Shown here: positions 55,015-63,826 of the stretch, in pieces | How positions within the stretch are numbered: position 1 is the first letter of the stretch | How the letters are laid out: each line of letters starts with the position of its first letter | DNA from: Hallella mizrahii | GTDB lineage: Bacteria; Bacteroidota; Bacteroidia; Bacteroidales; Bacteroidaceae | DNA: 64,000 bases | Assembly: GCF_009695775.1 (NCBI RefSeq) | Contig: NZ_VUNG01000003.1 | Span: 62,001 to 126,000, forward strand | Direction of reading: 5' to 3' | Notes under the pieces: generated by a model | What the model saw: the letters and a program-made list of their open reading frames with translations, nothing else | Told to the model about the DNA's origin: nothing | The model's database searches: none | Translations under genes and position numbers: made by a program

Positions 55015-56028
55015 ATGAAAGAAAAGGTGAGTATTATCTCCGCCGTGTATCAGGTAAAGCCTTATTTACCTGAGTTTCTTGATTCTATTCTTGCCCAGTC
55101 TTTTCAGGACTGGAAACTCTATTTGGTCGATGACGGCAGCACCGACGGTGGTTCTGCTGTCTGTGATGACTATGCACAGCGTGACCGGCGTATACAGGTC
55201 ATTCATCAAAAAAATCAGGGCCTTGCTTTGGCCCGGCAGCATGCTTTGGATGTCTGCACGGGAGAATATATCTATTTTGCCGACAGCGATGACTGGCTCG
55301 AGCCCAATCTGCTGCAACGCATGATGGAGACCATGGAACAGCAGCAAAGCGACGTGGTCATCATCGATTACTATCGCAATACGGGAGACAAGCAGACCTA
55401 TTGTCATACGCATGAAAAGCATATAGAAAACCTCAGCACCGCCGAGGCATTGCTTCGCATCTATTGTGATCGCATTTCGTGCTACATGTGGACTTATATG
55501 ATGAAACGCAATATACCTCAGGAGCGCATCTATTGCGACATCTTTGAGGATCACTCCACCATCCTGAAATGGATGTCGCACGCCAAGAGGATCACTTTGC
55601 TGCATGAGCCACTCTATCATTACCGGCAGCGTCCCGGCAGTATTCTCCATAGCACAGGAAGTCTGAAGATCAATGCGACACTGTTCCGGGTGGTTTTGGA
55701 CCGCTATGATTTTCTACGTCGTAATCACTTGTTGGAAGAGCATCAGAAAAAAGTAGACGCCTATACCATTCATGTCTTTCTGAAGTTGTGCAAGGACATC
55801 TCGCGCAGCAATGTCAGCTTTCATGAGAAGATGAAAGTCGTTCACGACATCCGCAGAGCCATCAAGGCTTTTCCCTGGTACTCTCCAGTCAGTCTTGGCA
55901 CCAAATACTATCTTCGTCAATGCATCATGCGCGTGAGTCCTAAAGCGTTTATTCGTGTGACCGGTGCGACCTCGCTATTCTCTCATCCTATTCCCCGATT
56001 GAAAAGGAAACTGAGGGGACAACGCTGA
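55015..56028 (+). CDS. Family 2 glycosyltransferase
   Basis: The 337-residue GT-A enzyme has VSIISAVYQVKPYLPEFLDS, WKLYLVDDGSTDGG and YIYFADSDDWLEPNLL (the D-x-D-type metal motif). It transfers a sugar from a nucleotide donor in surface glycan assembly; donor and acceptor are unknown. The ATG at 55015 fits the domain start. The 239-bp gap before it (54776-55014) is AT-rich with two imperfect copies of ACACCGG-N-TATAACT near 54912-54950 and no gene. Confidence 0.88.
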   Translation: MKEKVSIISAVYQVKPYLPEFLDSILAQSFQDWKLYLVDDGSTDGGSAVCDDYAQRDRRIQVIHQKNQGLALARQHALDVCTGEYIYFADSDDWLEPNLLQRMMETMEQQQSDVVIIDYYRNTGDKQTYCHTHEKHIENLSTAEALLRIYCDRISCYMWTYMMKRNIPQERIYCDIFEDHSTILKWMSHAKRITLLHEPLYHYRQRPGSILHSTGSLKINATLFRVVLDRYDFLRRNHLLEEHQKKVDAYTIHVFLKLCKDISRSNVSFHEKMKVVHDIRRAIKAFPWYSPVSLGTKYYLRQCIMRVSPKAFIRVTGATSLFSHPIPRLKRKLRGQR

Positions 56029-56110
56029 CAGATGGGCCACGGTTCCGGTTTGAAACCTTGTTTAGGCACGGTTGTGTACAACGGGAAGAGATGCGGCAAA
56101 TAGATATAAA

Positions 56111-56148
56111 CAGTAGAAAGGGCTGCCGGCAGGCAGTCCTTTCTACTG
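56111..56148. terminator. Hairpin between convergent glycosyltransferase genes
   Basis: CAGTAGAAAGG-G-CTGCC and GGCAG-T-CCTTTCTACTG form a long stem with one mismatch and a 4-nt loop. It includes the stop codon of the minus-strand gene and ends both transcripts. TTTCTTTTTG follows on the plus strand. Confidence 0.75.
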
Positions 56149-56913
56149 TTTCTTTTTGTTGAGCAGGTCACGTTCTATGATCTTGGCAACTAACAGGAAT
56201 TGGTATTCGCCTATCAGTGTGCTGTGGATCAGTCCGGCAACGCCATTGCGGAATCCGCCGGAGAGAACATAGTCGCGGAAGGAATGCCACAATGGACGCA
56301 ACAGCAGGGCGGCCACCCCATAGTGCTTGTTGGCGCGCTTCTCCACTTCGTTGTCGGAATAGCGGTTGTTTTTTTCAGCCACGTCTCTGACATAATTCTC
56401 CGCCAGGTGCACGAGATTCAGCCCCGGTTGCCAACGGATATGCTCCACGCGGCCTTTGACTTGCGGAATGGAATGTACATAAGGAGGCCACGTCGTCCTT
56501 TCTTTGATGAAGAACCGCAGTTGGTCGTCGCCGGGTGTACCTTTTTTCAACTGATTCATAAAGCGGTTGCGACGCGAAATAAACAGTCCTTGCGGACAAT
56601 CGTCGGTGCCAATGCGCTGATAGAGATAGTCGTGCAGCTCGGGTGTCACCAGTTCGTCGGCATCCACCACCAGCACCCAACTGTAGGTAGCTTGATGGAT
56701 GGCAAAATCGCGCGCTGGCTCACAGATGGCATATTGCCCTTTGGGAAACGTCACCACGCGGCATCCCCGGGCGAGCGCGATGTCACGGGTGTGGTCAGTG
56801 CTCTCCATGTCGCACACCACGATCTCGTCGAAGTCTTTCACGCTGTCGAGTACTTCCGCTAAATGTCGCTCGGCGTTGTAGGTGTTGATCACCACTGATA
56901 TCTTGTTGTTCAT
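56143..56913 (-). CDS. Family 2 glycosyltransferase, WaaE/KdtX-like
   Basis: The 256-residue protein has ISVVINTYNAERHLAEVLDS, EIVVCDMESTDHTRDIA and WVLVVDADELVTPEL, the pattern of LPS-core glucosyltransferases of the WaaE/KdtX group. A late helical region has a membrane-associating segment. It probably adds a hexose to the lipid A core. The ATG at 56913 is favoured over one three codons upstream. It is convergent to the previous glycosyltransferase gene. Confidence 0.87.
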   Translation of the reverse strand: MNNKISVVINTYNAERHLAEVLDSVKDFDEIVVCDMESTDHTRDIALARGCRVVTFPKGQYAICEPARDFAIHQATYSWVLVVDADELVTPELHDYLYQRIGTDDCPQGLFISRRNRFMNQLKKGTPGDDQLRFFIKERTTWPPYVHSIPQVKGRVEHIRWQPGLNLVHLAENYVRDVAEKNNRYSDNEVEKRANKHYGVAALLLRPLWHSFRDYVLSGGFRNGVAGLIHSTLIGEYQFLLVAKIIERDLLNKKKQ

Positions 56914-57048
56914 CGCGTGCATTTGGTTGTTTATCTTTCTTCCATGTGTTTTCTTTGGTTACTTGCAAAAATAAGCAATTATCTTGTAACAGCAAAGCAC
57001 TTCCCTATTTTTTCCTTTCTTCCACCTATATTATTGGGAAAGAATCAT

Positions 57049-57056
57049 TACCTTTG
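57049..57056 (+). promoter_or_regulatory. -7 box TACCTTTG of the GT4 gene, near-leaderless
   Basis: TACCTTTG ends only 4 bp before the ATG at 57061, as for the U32 gene at 10104. Confidence 0.55.
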
Positions 57057-57060
57057 TAGC

Positions 57061-58197
57061 ATGAACATCAAAATAGGAATGGACGCGAAGCGCATCGTGC
57101 GCAATGCGTCGGGCTTAGGAAGCTATGGTCGCAATCTGGTCAATGCGCTGACCGGCAGCAGTGACTGTCCCGAAATCGTGCTCTATGCTCCCGACGAAGG
57201 GCAGGCCGACCTGCGCAGTCAGGTTCACGCCTCAGGGCGGTTGCGGTTTGCCTATTCGGGCAAGCACTGGCGACTGGCTCAGGACCTGTGGCGTGGCAAG
57301 GGCATTGTGGCGGATCTGCAGCGCGACGGCATCGACCTGTATCACGGACTCACCGGCGAACTGCCTCAGGGCATACGTCGCTCGGGCATCAAGACTGTGG
57401 TGACCATCCACGATCTCATCTTTCTGCGCCATCCCGAATACTATCATCGGCTCGACGTGATGCTCTATCGCCGCAAGTTCTACCGCACGCTGCGCGAGGC
57501 TGACCGCATTATTGCCATCAGCGAATGCACCAAGCGCGACATTCTCTACTACTCCGATTATCCCGCCGACCGCATTGATGTCATCTATCAGAATTGCAGC
57601 GGCGACTTCCGGCGCACCGCCGGCGACGGTGAGCGGGCGGCCGTGCGTCGCCGCTATGCGCTTCCCGACCACTATATCCTCAATGTCGGCACCATCGAAG
57701 AGCGCAAGAATGTGATGCTCGCCGTGAAAGCCTTGCCCCAGCTGCCCCGCCGGGAACATCTGGTCATCGTCGGGCGCAAGACCGCCTACACCAACGAGGT
57801 GATGGAGTATGCAGCCCACCATGGTGTCGACGACCGCATCGTTTGGCTCCACGGTGTGCCCAACGCTGATCTGCCAGCTCTCTATCAGATGGCCGACGTG
57901 TTTGTGTATCCTTCGCGCTACGAGGGTTTTGGCGTGCCCGTCATCGAGGCCGCTCAGAGTGGACTGCCTGTGGTGGCTGCCACGGGATCGTGCCTGGAAG
58001 AGGCCGGCGGACCTGACAACAGCTATGTAGATCCCGACGACAGCGATGCCATGGCGGACGCTCTTAACCGTCTGCTCGCCGATGACGACGAGCGCCGGCG
58101 CGTGGCGCAGCTTGGCAGCGAATATGTGCGTCGCTTCGAGGGCAACCGAGTGGCAGAACAGATGTTGGAAGAATACAGGCGGGTGATGGAGCGCTGA
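57061..58197 (+). CDS. Family 4 glycosyltransferase
   Basis: The 378-residue GT-B enzyme has GMDAKRIVRNASGLGSYGRN at the N-terminus, VVTIHDLIFLRHPEYYHR, YILNVGTIEERKNVMLAVKA and the donor-site VFVYPSRYEGFGVPVIEA (E-x7-E). It is typical of alpha-mannosyl/glucosyl transferases in surface glycan assembly. The ATG at 57061 is chosen because upstream frame sequence precedes the promoter box. Confidence 0.92.
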   Translation: MNIKIGMDAKRIVRNASGLGSYGRNLVNALTGSSDCPEIVLYAPDEGQADLRSQVHASGRLRFAYSGKHWRLAQDLWRGKGIVADLQRDGIDLYHGLTGELPQGIRRSGIKTVVTIHDLIFLRHPEYYHRLDVMLYRRKFYRTLREADRIIAISECTKRDILYYSDYPADRIDVIYQNCSGDFRRTAGDGERAAVRRRYALPDHYILNVGTIEERKNVMLAVKALPQLPRREHLVIVGRKTAYTNEVMEYAAHHGVDDRIVWLHGVPNADLPALYQMADVFVYPSRYEGFGVPVIEAAQSGLPVVAATGSCLEEAGGPDNSYVDPDDSDAMADALNRLLADDDERRRVAQLGSEYVRRFEGNRVAEQMLEEYRRVMER

Positions 58198-58516
58198 GAG
58201 TGAGGGCGGTGCGTTATGTGATTTCTTTTCCATGCCGCGACGGCCTGTCGTGCTGTGTGCTTGACTTAATAATAAGTTACGCGCTTGGTTGTTGGAATTA
58301 AGGTTTCTTGAAAGTTTTCAATTCATTCTCTCTTAAAACTCTCAATTCTGTCATTCTCTCTTCTTTGAGTTTGTTTTCGATCTCTTTCTTATTGGCGTAG
58401 GTGCAGAAAAAAACTTAGCTGTGTCAGATGATTTTGCGCTGACAGCGGGGAAGTCATCAAAATATAACTTAATTTATTTCCGTATCAGCCCAAAACTGTG
58501 TAATTTTGCGGCTGTT
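58198..58516. other. Gap with no visible gene
   Basis: This 319-bp gap holds T/C-rich simple sequence (TCATTCTCTCTT-type words near 58320-58370) and the promoter box at 58501-58509. No reading frame, tRNA or strong hairpin was seen, and it lacks the 22-bp array element. Confidence 0.6.
58501..58509 (+). promoter_or_regulatory. -7 box TAATTTTGC of the DUF4294 gene
   Basis: TAATTTTGC ends 7 bp before the ATG at 58517, or 34 bp before the alternative ATG at 58544. Confidence 0.5.
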
Positions 58517-59194
58517 ATGAAGGTTGCAAATTACATCATCAGAATGTGGAAGCATGTCGCGCTGGTTGCCGTGTGTCTCTGCATGGTGGTTGCCGCCCAT
58601 GCACAGGGTGACATCGACCATCCGGGCCATGTCAATCCCGAGGACATGCAGGTGGATATGGACAACCCCACCTTCGTGCCGATGGTGAAGGTGGGCAAGG
58701 TGCTCATGGGGCGCGACTCCATCCAGTATGTGGAACTCAACAATGTGTGGGTGTTCACTCAGCCCGTTTTCAAGAACGCTCAGGAGCGTGCTGCCTTCAA
58801 CCGCCTGGTCTACAATGTGAAGAAAGTGTTGCCCATTGCCAAGGAAGTCAATCGCATCATCATCGAGACCGGCGATTACCTCGAGACACTGCCCAACAAG
58901 AAGGCCAAGGACGAGCACATGAAGCGTGTAGAGGCGGCCATCAGGAAGGAATACACGCCACGCATGAAGAAGCTCACCTACAGTCAGGGCAAGTTGCTCA
59001 TCAAGCTTGTCTACCGTGAATGCAACAGTTCCAGCTATGACCTCATCAAGGCCTTTCTCGGTCCTGTGCGTGCCGGCTTCTGGCAAGCTTTCGCATGGGT
59101 GTTTGGTGCCAGCCTGAAAAAAGACTATGAGCCCAAGGGCGTCGACAGACTCACAGAGCGCGTCGTGCTCCTCGTGGAGGCTGGACAGTTGTAG
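58517..59194 (+). CDS. DUF4294 family exported protein
   Basis: The 225-residue protein has a signal peptide ending AAHAQ, then the DUF4294 pattern with QYVELNNVWVFTQPVFKN, VKKVLPIAKEVNRIIIETGD and YSQGKLLIKLVYRECNSSSY. DUF4294 proteins are restricted to Bacteroidota and have no established function. If the box at 58501-58509 is the promoter, the ATG at 58517 would be almost leaderless; the ATG at 58544 also leaves a good signal peptide and may be the real start. Confidence 0.85.
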   Translation: MKVANYIIRMWKHVALVAVCLCMVVAAHAQGDIDHPGHVNPEDMQVDMDNPTFVPMVKVGKVLMGRDSIQYVELNNVWVFTQPVFKNAQERAAFNRLVYNVKKVLPIAKEVNRIIIETGDYLETLPNKKAKDEHMKRVEAAIRKEYTPRMKKLTYSQGKLLIKLVYRECNSSSYDLIKAFLGPVRAGFWQAFAWVFGASLKKDYEPKGVDRLTERVVLLVEAGQL

Positions 59195-59229
59195 AATTGG
59201 CTTTACAAAAGTCTGTCATGTTTCGCTTT

Positions 59230-59576
59230 CATTCTAGAGAGAGCAATGAAGGCTTTTAATTGGAAAAGGCTTGTGTAATCCCCACAAAAACATGGAAATT
59301 TCGACAAAACAGTGGAATGACCTTGTCAAAACACTGAGATGACCTTGTCAAAACACTGAGATGATGAGGTCAAAACACTGAGATGACAAGGTCATCTCAG
59401 TGTTTTGACAGCGTAAAAAAGACATTTGGCGATGAAATCAAATGTCAATAAATTACAAGTGCTTGTCTTTTAGTGTTTTATAAAAAATCTCCAGAATCGC
59501 GATTTTCCAATCAGAGTAGTGTCTGCTCAAAAAAATCGCATTCTCAGAGGCGGAAAATTGTCAGAAAGCAAGACAA
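59230..59576 (-). repeat. Intergenic 22-bp-array element, copy D
   Basis: This 347-bp element lies in a 526-bp gap (59195-59720). On the minus strand it starts around TGACAATTTTCCGCC (59550-59564), then GCGATTTTTTT and CGCGATTCTGG as in copies A and C, then the array, and ends with TCTCTCTAGAATG. Plus-strand cores begin at 59313 (TGGAATGAC), 59335, 59357 and 59379, each exactly 22 bp apart, with CAAAACAC before and CTTGT or similar after. The last unit forms a perfect 17-bp hairpin, CAAAACACTGAGATGAC with its inverse, at 59371-59407. Confidence 0.82.
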
Positions 59577-59689
59577 ATTAGAGCGTGGCGGGCTGTAATG
59601 CTGTCAGGCTGACAATGTTATTGTGAGAAAGTCGTCGGGACTTGTTCTGATTTTTTTTCCTAAGTCTTGCTTATCTGAAAGGAAAAGGT

Positions 59690-59698
59690 TAAATTTGC
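59690..59698 (+). promoter_or_regulatory. -7 box TAAATTTGC of the AAA/PD-(D/E)XK gene
   Basis: TAAATTTGC lies 22 bp before the ATG at 59721. Confidence 0.55.
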
Positions 59699-59720
59699 AT
59701 CAACGATAAGCAGCAAGACA

Positions 59721-61454
59721 ATGAGCAACGATTTCAAGCGCATACCCTACGGCATCTCCGACTTCAAGCAGGTGCGGCAGGAAAACAAATACCTGGTAGA
59801 TAAGACCATGTACTTTGAGCGGATGGAACGGGCAGGCAATTTTCTCTTCCTCGTCCGCCCGCGCCGCTTTGGCAAGAGTCTGTTCCTGAACATGCTCGAA
59901 GCCTACTACGATATCAATGAGAAGGACAACTTCCAAGAGTTGTTCAAGGGAATGTACGCCGCTGAGCATCCGACGGAAAACCACAATAAATACCTTGTGA
60001 TGCACCTTGACTTCTCGAAAGTGCGAGGTGACCTTGAACACATAGGCGACTGTCTGGACGACTATATAGCTATACAGTGCAAACTCTTTGCCATTAAATA
60101 CAAAGGGCTTTATCCCGAAGAACTCATGCAATTGATGCAAGAATGCAAAACGGGAGGTAACAAACTCAATCTTCTTGGCGACATGGGTAGAATGGTGGGA
60201 TTGAGACTCTATTTGATCGTTGACGAGTATGACAATTTCACCAATGATGTTCTCAATATCAAAGGACAGCAGGCTTATCACGAGCTGACACATGGCACAG
60301 GTGTCTATCGTGAACTCTTCAAAAAGTTCAAGCCGATGTTTGACCGCATCATCATGCTCGGTGTTTCACCGATTACCCTCGACGACTTGACGAGCGGCTA
60401 CAACATCGCGCTGAACATGACCATCGACTCGCGCTTCAACCAGATGCTCGGCTTCTCAGAGGAAGACGTGCGACAGATGATCCGCTATTACAAAGAGGTA
60501 GGAGCTATCAAGCCGGAAGTCACAGAGGACAGCATCATCGCAGATATCAAACCGTGGTACGACAACTATTGCTTTGCCGAGGACAGTTTCGGTACTGAGC
60601 CCAGTATGTTCAACAGTGATATGGTCTGCTATTATTTGAGTACACTTATAGACAAGGGGAAGAGGCCTAAAGAGATGATCGACCCGAACACGATGACAGA
60701 CTACGGCAAGCTGAAGCGTCTCATCAGAATAGACAAGACAGAAGGTAAGCGTGTAGAAATCATTCATGACATAGCGGAGAAAGGTTTTATCAAAGCCCGT
60801 CTGGTCTCGCATTTTCCAGCCGAGCGGATGATGGAGTTTGGCAATTTCATTAGTTTACTCTATTATTATGGTATGCTTACTATTGGTGGAGTCGTTGGCG
60901 AGCGGCTCAAGCTGATCATCCCCAACAACAATGTACGCCTGCAATACTATCAGTATCTCTTGGATGAATACAGTACCATCCATTCCATCGATATTTCTGG
61001 ATTGGATGATTACTTTGATCAGGCAGCTCTCGACGGCAACTGGCGACCGCTCCTCTCGTTTATCAGCAAGGCTTATCACGACACCACGGCCGTGCGCCAG
61101 CTCATCGAGGGCGAGCGCAACCTGCAAGGCTTCATGAATGCCTATCTCACACTGACCAACTATTACCTTGTCGCCCCCGAGATGGAATTCTCCCACGGCT
61201 ATTGTGACTTCTTCCTGCTGCCCAACTATACGGTCTACCCGATGGTTGCCCACAGCTATATCCTGGAGTTGAAATATCTCAAGACCGACGCCACTGACGC
61301 TGAGGCCGCCCAGCAATGGACCGAGGCCGTCACGCAGATCAAGACCTATGCCGCCGACCGCAAGCTGCAAACAATGCTCCACGGCAGCCAGCTCCACCTT
61401 ATTGTCGTACAGATCAAAGGCTATGATGTGGTGAAGATGGAGGAAATAAGATAA
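59721..61454 (+). CDS. AAA-ATPase-like/PD-(D/E)XK nuclease superfamily protein (DUF1703)
   Basis: The 577-residue protein begins IPYGISDFKQVRQENKYLVD and has a Walker-A-like FLVRPRRFGKSLFLNMLEA (near residue 50), then a central AAA-like region (LYLIVDEYDNFTNDVL, Walker B-like) and a C-terminal nuclease-type fold with AHSYILELKYLKT (ExK). Such proteins are very numerous in Bacteroides and Prevotella genomes, often next to repeats or mobile DNA, and their function is unknown. Here it follows repeat copy D and has its own promoter box. Confidence 0.88.
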   Translation: MSNDFKRIPYGISDFKQVRQENKYLVDKTMYFERMERAGNFLFLVRPRRFGKSLFLNMLEAYYDINEKDNFQELFKGMYAAEHPTENHNKYLVMHLDFSKVRGDLEHIGDCLDDYIAIQCKLFAIKYKGLYPEELMQLMQECKTGGNKLNLLGDMGRMVGLRLYLIVDEYDNFTNDVLNIKGQQAYHELTHGTGVYRELFKKFKPMFDRIIMLGVSPITLDDLTSGYNIALNMTIDSRFNQMLGFSEEDVRQMIRYYKEVGAIKPEVTEDSIIADIKPWYDNYCFAEDSFGTEPSMFNSDMVCYYLSTLIDKGKRPKEMIDPNTMTDYGKLKRLIRIDKTEGKRVEIIHDIAEKGFIKARLVSHFPAERMMEFGNFISLLYYYGMLTIGGVVGERLKLIIPNNNVRLQYYQYLLDEYSTIHSIDISGLDDYFDQAALDGNWRPLLSFISKAYHDTTAVRQLIEGERNLQGFMNAYLTLTNYYLVAPEMEFSHGYCDFFLLPNYTVYPMVAHSYILELKYLKTDATDAEAAQQWTEAVTQIKTYAADRKLQTMLHGSQLHLIVVQIKGYDVVKMEEIR

Positions 61455-61524
61455 AGGTAAAAAAAGTAAAGAGGTAAAAGCGAAAAGAGAAGACAGGGAC
61501 TAAGAGTAATCATAAAGAGAAACA

Positions 61525-63009
61525 GTGAAGAAGAGAATAAACATAGGTGTCGTGCTGTTGGTGCTGATGACACTTGTGGGTTGCGCAGGCAAGCCCAAGT
61601 CGATTCGTTCTGCACGGGACTTGCCGGGCAGCAGAATCGGTGTACAACTGGGTACCACCTCCGACACGAAGGTGTCGAAGATGGAACACGACAAGGCGGG
61701 TACACAGGTGGAGCGGTTCACCAAGACCGCCGATGCCATACAAGCACTCTTGCAGGGCAAGGTCAACTGTGTGGTGGAGGACGAACAGCCCGCCAAGGCT
61801 TTCGTGGCGCAAAACGACGGACTGGCTATCCTGCCCCACGCCTACAGCACGGAGCCTTATGCTTTCTGTGTGGCGCATGGACGGCGTGACCTTGTGCGAA
61901 ACATCAACCATGCCCTGCGCTTGTTGCGCAACGATGGTACGCTCGACACCATCGTCAGCCGCCATCTCCGTCAGAAGATGAGCATCGCCTACCAGCCCAG
62001 GGCTATCGGACGACCCAATGGACGGCTCGTCGTGGCCACCAACGCTACGTTCCAACCCTATGAGTATTACGACAACGGGCGTGTCGTGGGTATCGACATC
62101 GACATCATGCAGGCTGTGGCCGACGTGCTCGGCATGACGCTGCAAGTGGAGGATATGAACTTCGACGCGGTGGTCACCTCGGTGCAGACCGGGAAAGCCG
62201 ATGTGGGAGCCGCCGCGCTTACCGTCACACCCGACCGCCTGCGCAATGTCAGCTTCACCGACGCTTATGCCCGTAGTCGTCAGGTCATCATCGTGAAAGC
62301 GTCACATCACGAGGCGCGCTCGCAGAGCCTTGCGCAAAAATTCCGACAGGACTTCCTCGTAGAGGGCCGCTATCTCTATCTGCTGCAAGGTCTTGGCAAC
62401 ACACTCGTCATCACGCTCTTCGCCATACTCATCTCGCTCTGCCTCGGCTCGCTGATTGCCATCGTGCGCACCACCCACGACCGTACCGGCCGCTACACCG
62501 TGCTCAACGCCCTTTGCAAGCTCTATCTCGTCGTCATCCGCGGCACGCCGACGATGGTGCAACTCCTTATTATATATTATGTCATCTTTGCCGCTGCCGA
62601 CGTGAGCAAGGTGCTCGTGGCCATCGTTGCCTTTGGTATCAACTCCTCGGCATATCTGGCTGAGGTCGTGCGCAGTGGCATCATGTCCATCGACCGAGGA
62701 CAGAGCGAGGCCGGGCGCTCGCTGGGACTGAGCTATGGACAGACCTTGCGGCTGATCATCCTGCCGCAGGCTTTCAAAAACGTGCTGCCCGCTATCGGCA
62801 ACGAGCTCATCACCCTGCTCAAGGAAACCTCCATCAGCGGCTATATCGGACTGGTAGACCTCACCAAGGGCAGCGATATCATCCGCAGCATCACCTACGA
62901 CGCCATCCTGCCCTTGGGTGTAGTAGCTGTCATCTACCTTGCCATCGTGCTCAGCCTGTCCTCTGCTGTGGGGGCACTGGAAAAGAAACTACGCAAAAAT
63001 GAAAGATAA
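61525..63009 (+). CDS. Polar amino-acid ABC importer: substrate-binding lobes fused to the permease
   Basis: The 494-residue lipoprotein (Cys20 in TLVGCAG) fuses a binding region and a HisM/GlnP-type permease (about 285-485, with ABC contact loop [24 protein letters not shown]). The binding lobes seem reversed: residues 30-150 read like the second half of a binding protein ([20 protein letters not shown]), and residues 166-258 like the first half ([36 protein letters not shown]). The start is GTG at 61525. ATP is supplied by the overlapping downstream gene. Substrate is probably Gln, Glu, Arg or His. Confidence 0.88.
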   Translation: MKKRINIGVVLLVLMTLVGCAGKPKSIRSARDLPGSRIGVQLGTTSDTKVSKMEHDKAGTQVERFTKTADAIQALLQGKVNCVVEDEQPAKAFVAQNDGLAILPHAYSTEPYAFCVAHGRRDLVRNINHALRLLRNDGTLDTIVSRHLRQKMSIAYQPRAIGRPNGRLVVATNATFQPYEYYDNGRVVGIDIDIMQAVADVLGMTLQVEDMNFDAVVTSVQTGKADVGAAALTVTPDRLRNVSFTDAYARSRQVIIVKASHHEARSQSLAQKFRQDFLVEGRYLYLLQGLGNTLVITLFAILISLCLGSLIAIVRTTHDRTGRYTVLNALCKLYLVVIRGTPTMVQLLIIYYVIFAAADVSKVLVAIVAFGINSSAYLAEVVRSGIMSIDRGQSEAGRSLGLSYGQTLRLIILPQAFKNVLPAIGNELITLLKETSISGYIGLVDLTKGSDIIRSITYDAILPLGVVAVIYLAIVLSLSSAVGALEKKLRKNER

Positions 63010-63730
63010 AACGCTCATCACCATCGACCATCTCTGCAAGGCCTTCGGCGACCATGTAGTGCTGCGCGACATCAGCACCACCATACGCGAAGGCGAGGTC
63101 GTCGCCATCATCGGGCCTTCGGGCTGTGGCAAGTCTACCTTTCTCCGCAGTCTCAACTTGCTGGAGCGACCAACCTCAGGACATATTCTCTTTGAAGGCA
63201 CCGACATCACGTCGCCCGAAATCAACATCAACAAGATGCGGGAACGCATTGGCATGGTGTTTCAGCAGTTCAATCTATTTCCCAATATGACCATTCGTCG
63301 CAACATCATGCTGGCTCCCGTGACGTTGGGAAAGCTGTCTCGGCAGGAAGCCGCTGCCACCGCCGACCACCTGCTCCAGCGTGTGGGGCTTGCCGACAAG
63401 GCCGATGCATGGCCCGACAGCCTGTCGGGCGGTCAGCGGCAGCGTGTGGCTATCGCGCGTGCATTGGCGATGAACCCCGACGTGATGCTGTTTGATGAAC
63501 CCACGTCCGCCCTTGACCCCGAGATGGTGGGCGAGGTGCTCCAGATCATGCGCGACTTGGCTCATAGTGGCATGACCATGGTGGTGGTCACCCATGAGAT
63601 GAGTTTTGCCCGCGATGTGGCTTCGCGCGTGCTCTTCTTCAATGGTGGTGTCATCGAGGAAGAGGGAAAGCCCGAGGACATCTTCTGCCATCCACGGTCG
63701 GAAAGGCTCAAGAGCTTCCTCAAAAGATAG
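62999..63730 (+). CDS. Amino-acid ABC transporter ATP-binding protein (GlnQ/HisP-like)
   Basis: The 243-residue ATPase has Walker [18 protein letters not shown], the Q-loop [13 protein letters not shown], the signature [18 protein letters not shown], Walker [19 protein letters not shown] and the H-loop [14 protein letters not shown], all of the polar amino-acid family. It overlaps the permease gene by 11 bp and completes the importer. The ATG at 62999 gives the standard start. Confidence 0.96.
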   Translation: MKDKTLITIDHLCKAFGDHVVLRDISTTIREGEVVAIIGPSGCGKSTFLRSLNLLERPTSGHILFEGTDITSPEININKMRERIGMVFQQFNLFPNMTIRRNIMLAPVTLGKLSRQEAAATADHLLQRVGLADKADAWPDSLSGGQRQRVAIARALAMNPDVMLFDEPTSALDPEMVGEVLQIMRDLAHSGMTMVVVTHEMSFARDVASRVLFFNGGVIEEEGKPEDIFCHPRSERLKSFLKR

Positions 63731-63788
63731 ATTTCGGCTATTGCCGTTATTTTCTTTTCATTTTGAGTCAATCAACAAAATTATTTCG

Positions 63789-63796
63789 TATCTTTG
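63789..63796 (+). promoter_or_regulatory. -7 box TATCTTTG for the right-edge gene
   Basis: TATCTTTG lies 30 bp before the ATG at 63827, so this gene is not part of the ABC importer operon. Confidence 0.55.
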
Positions 63797-63826
63797 TCAC
63801 ATAATTATATTATAACAAGGTTGCTT

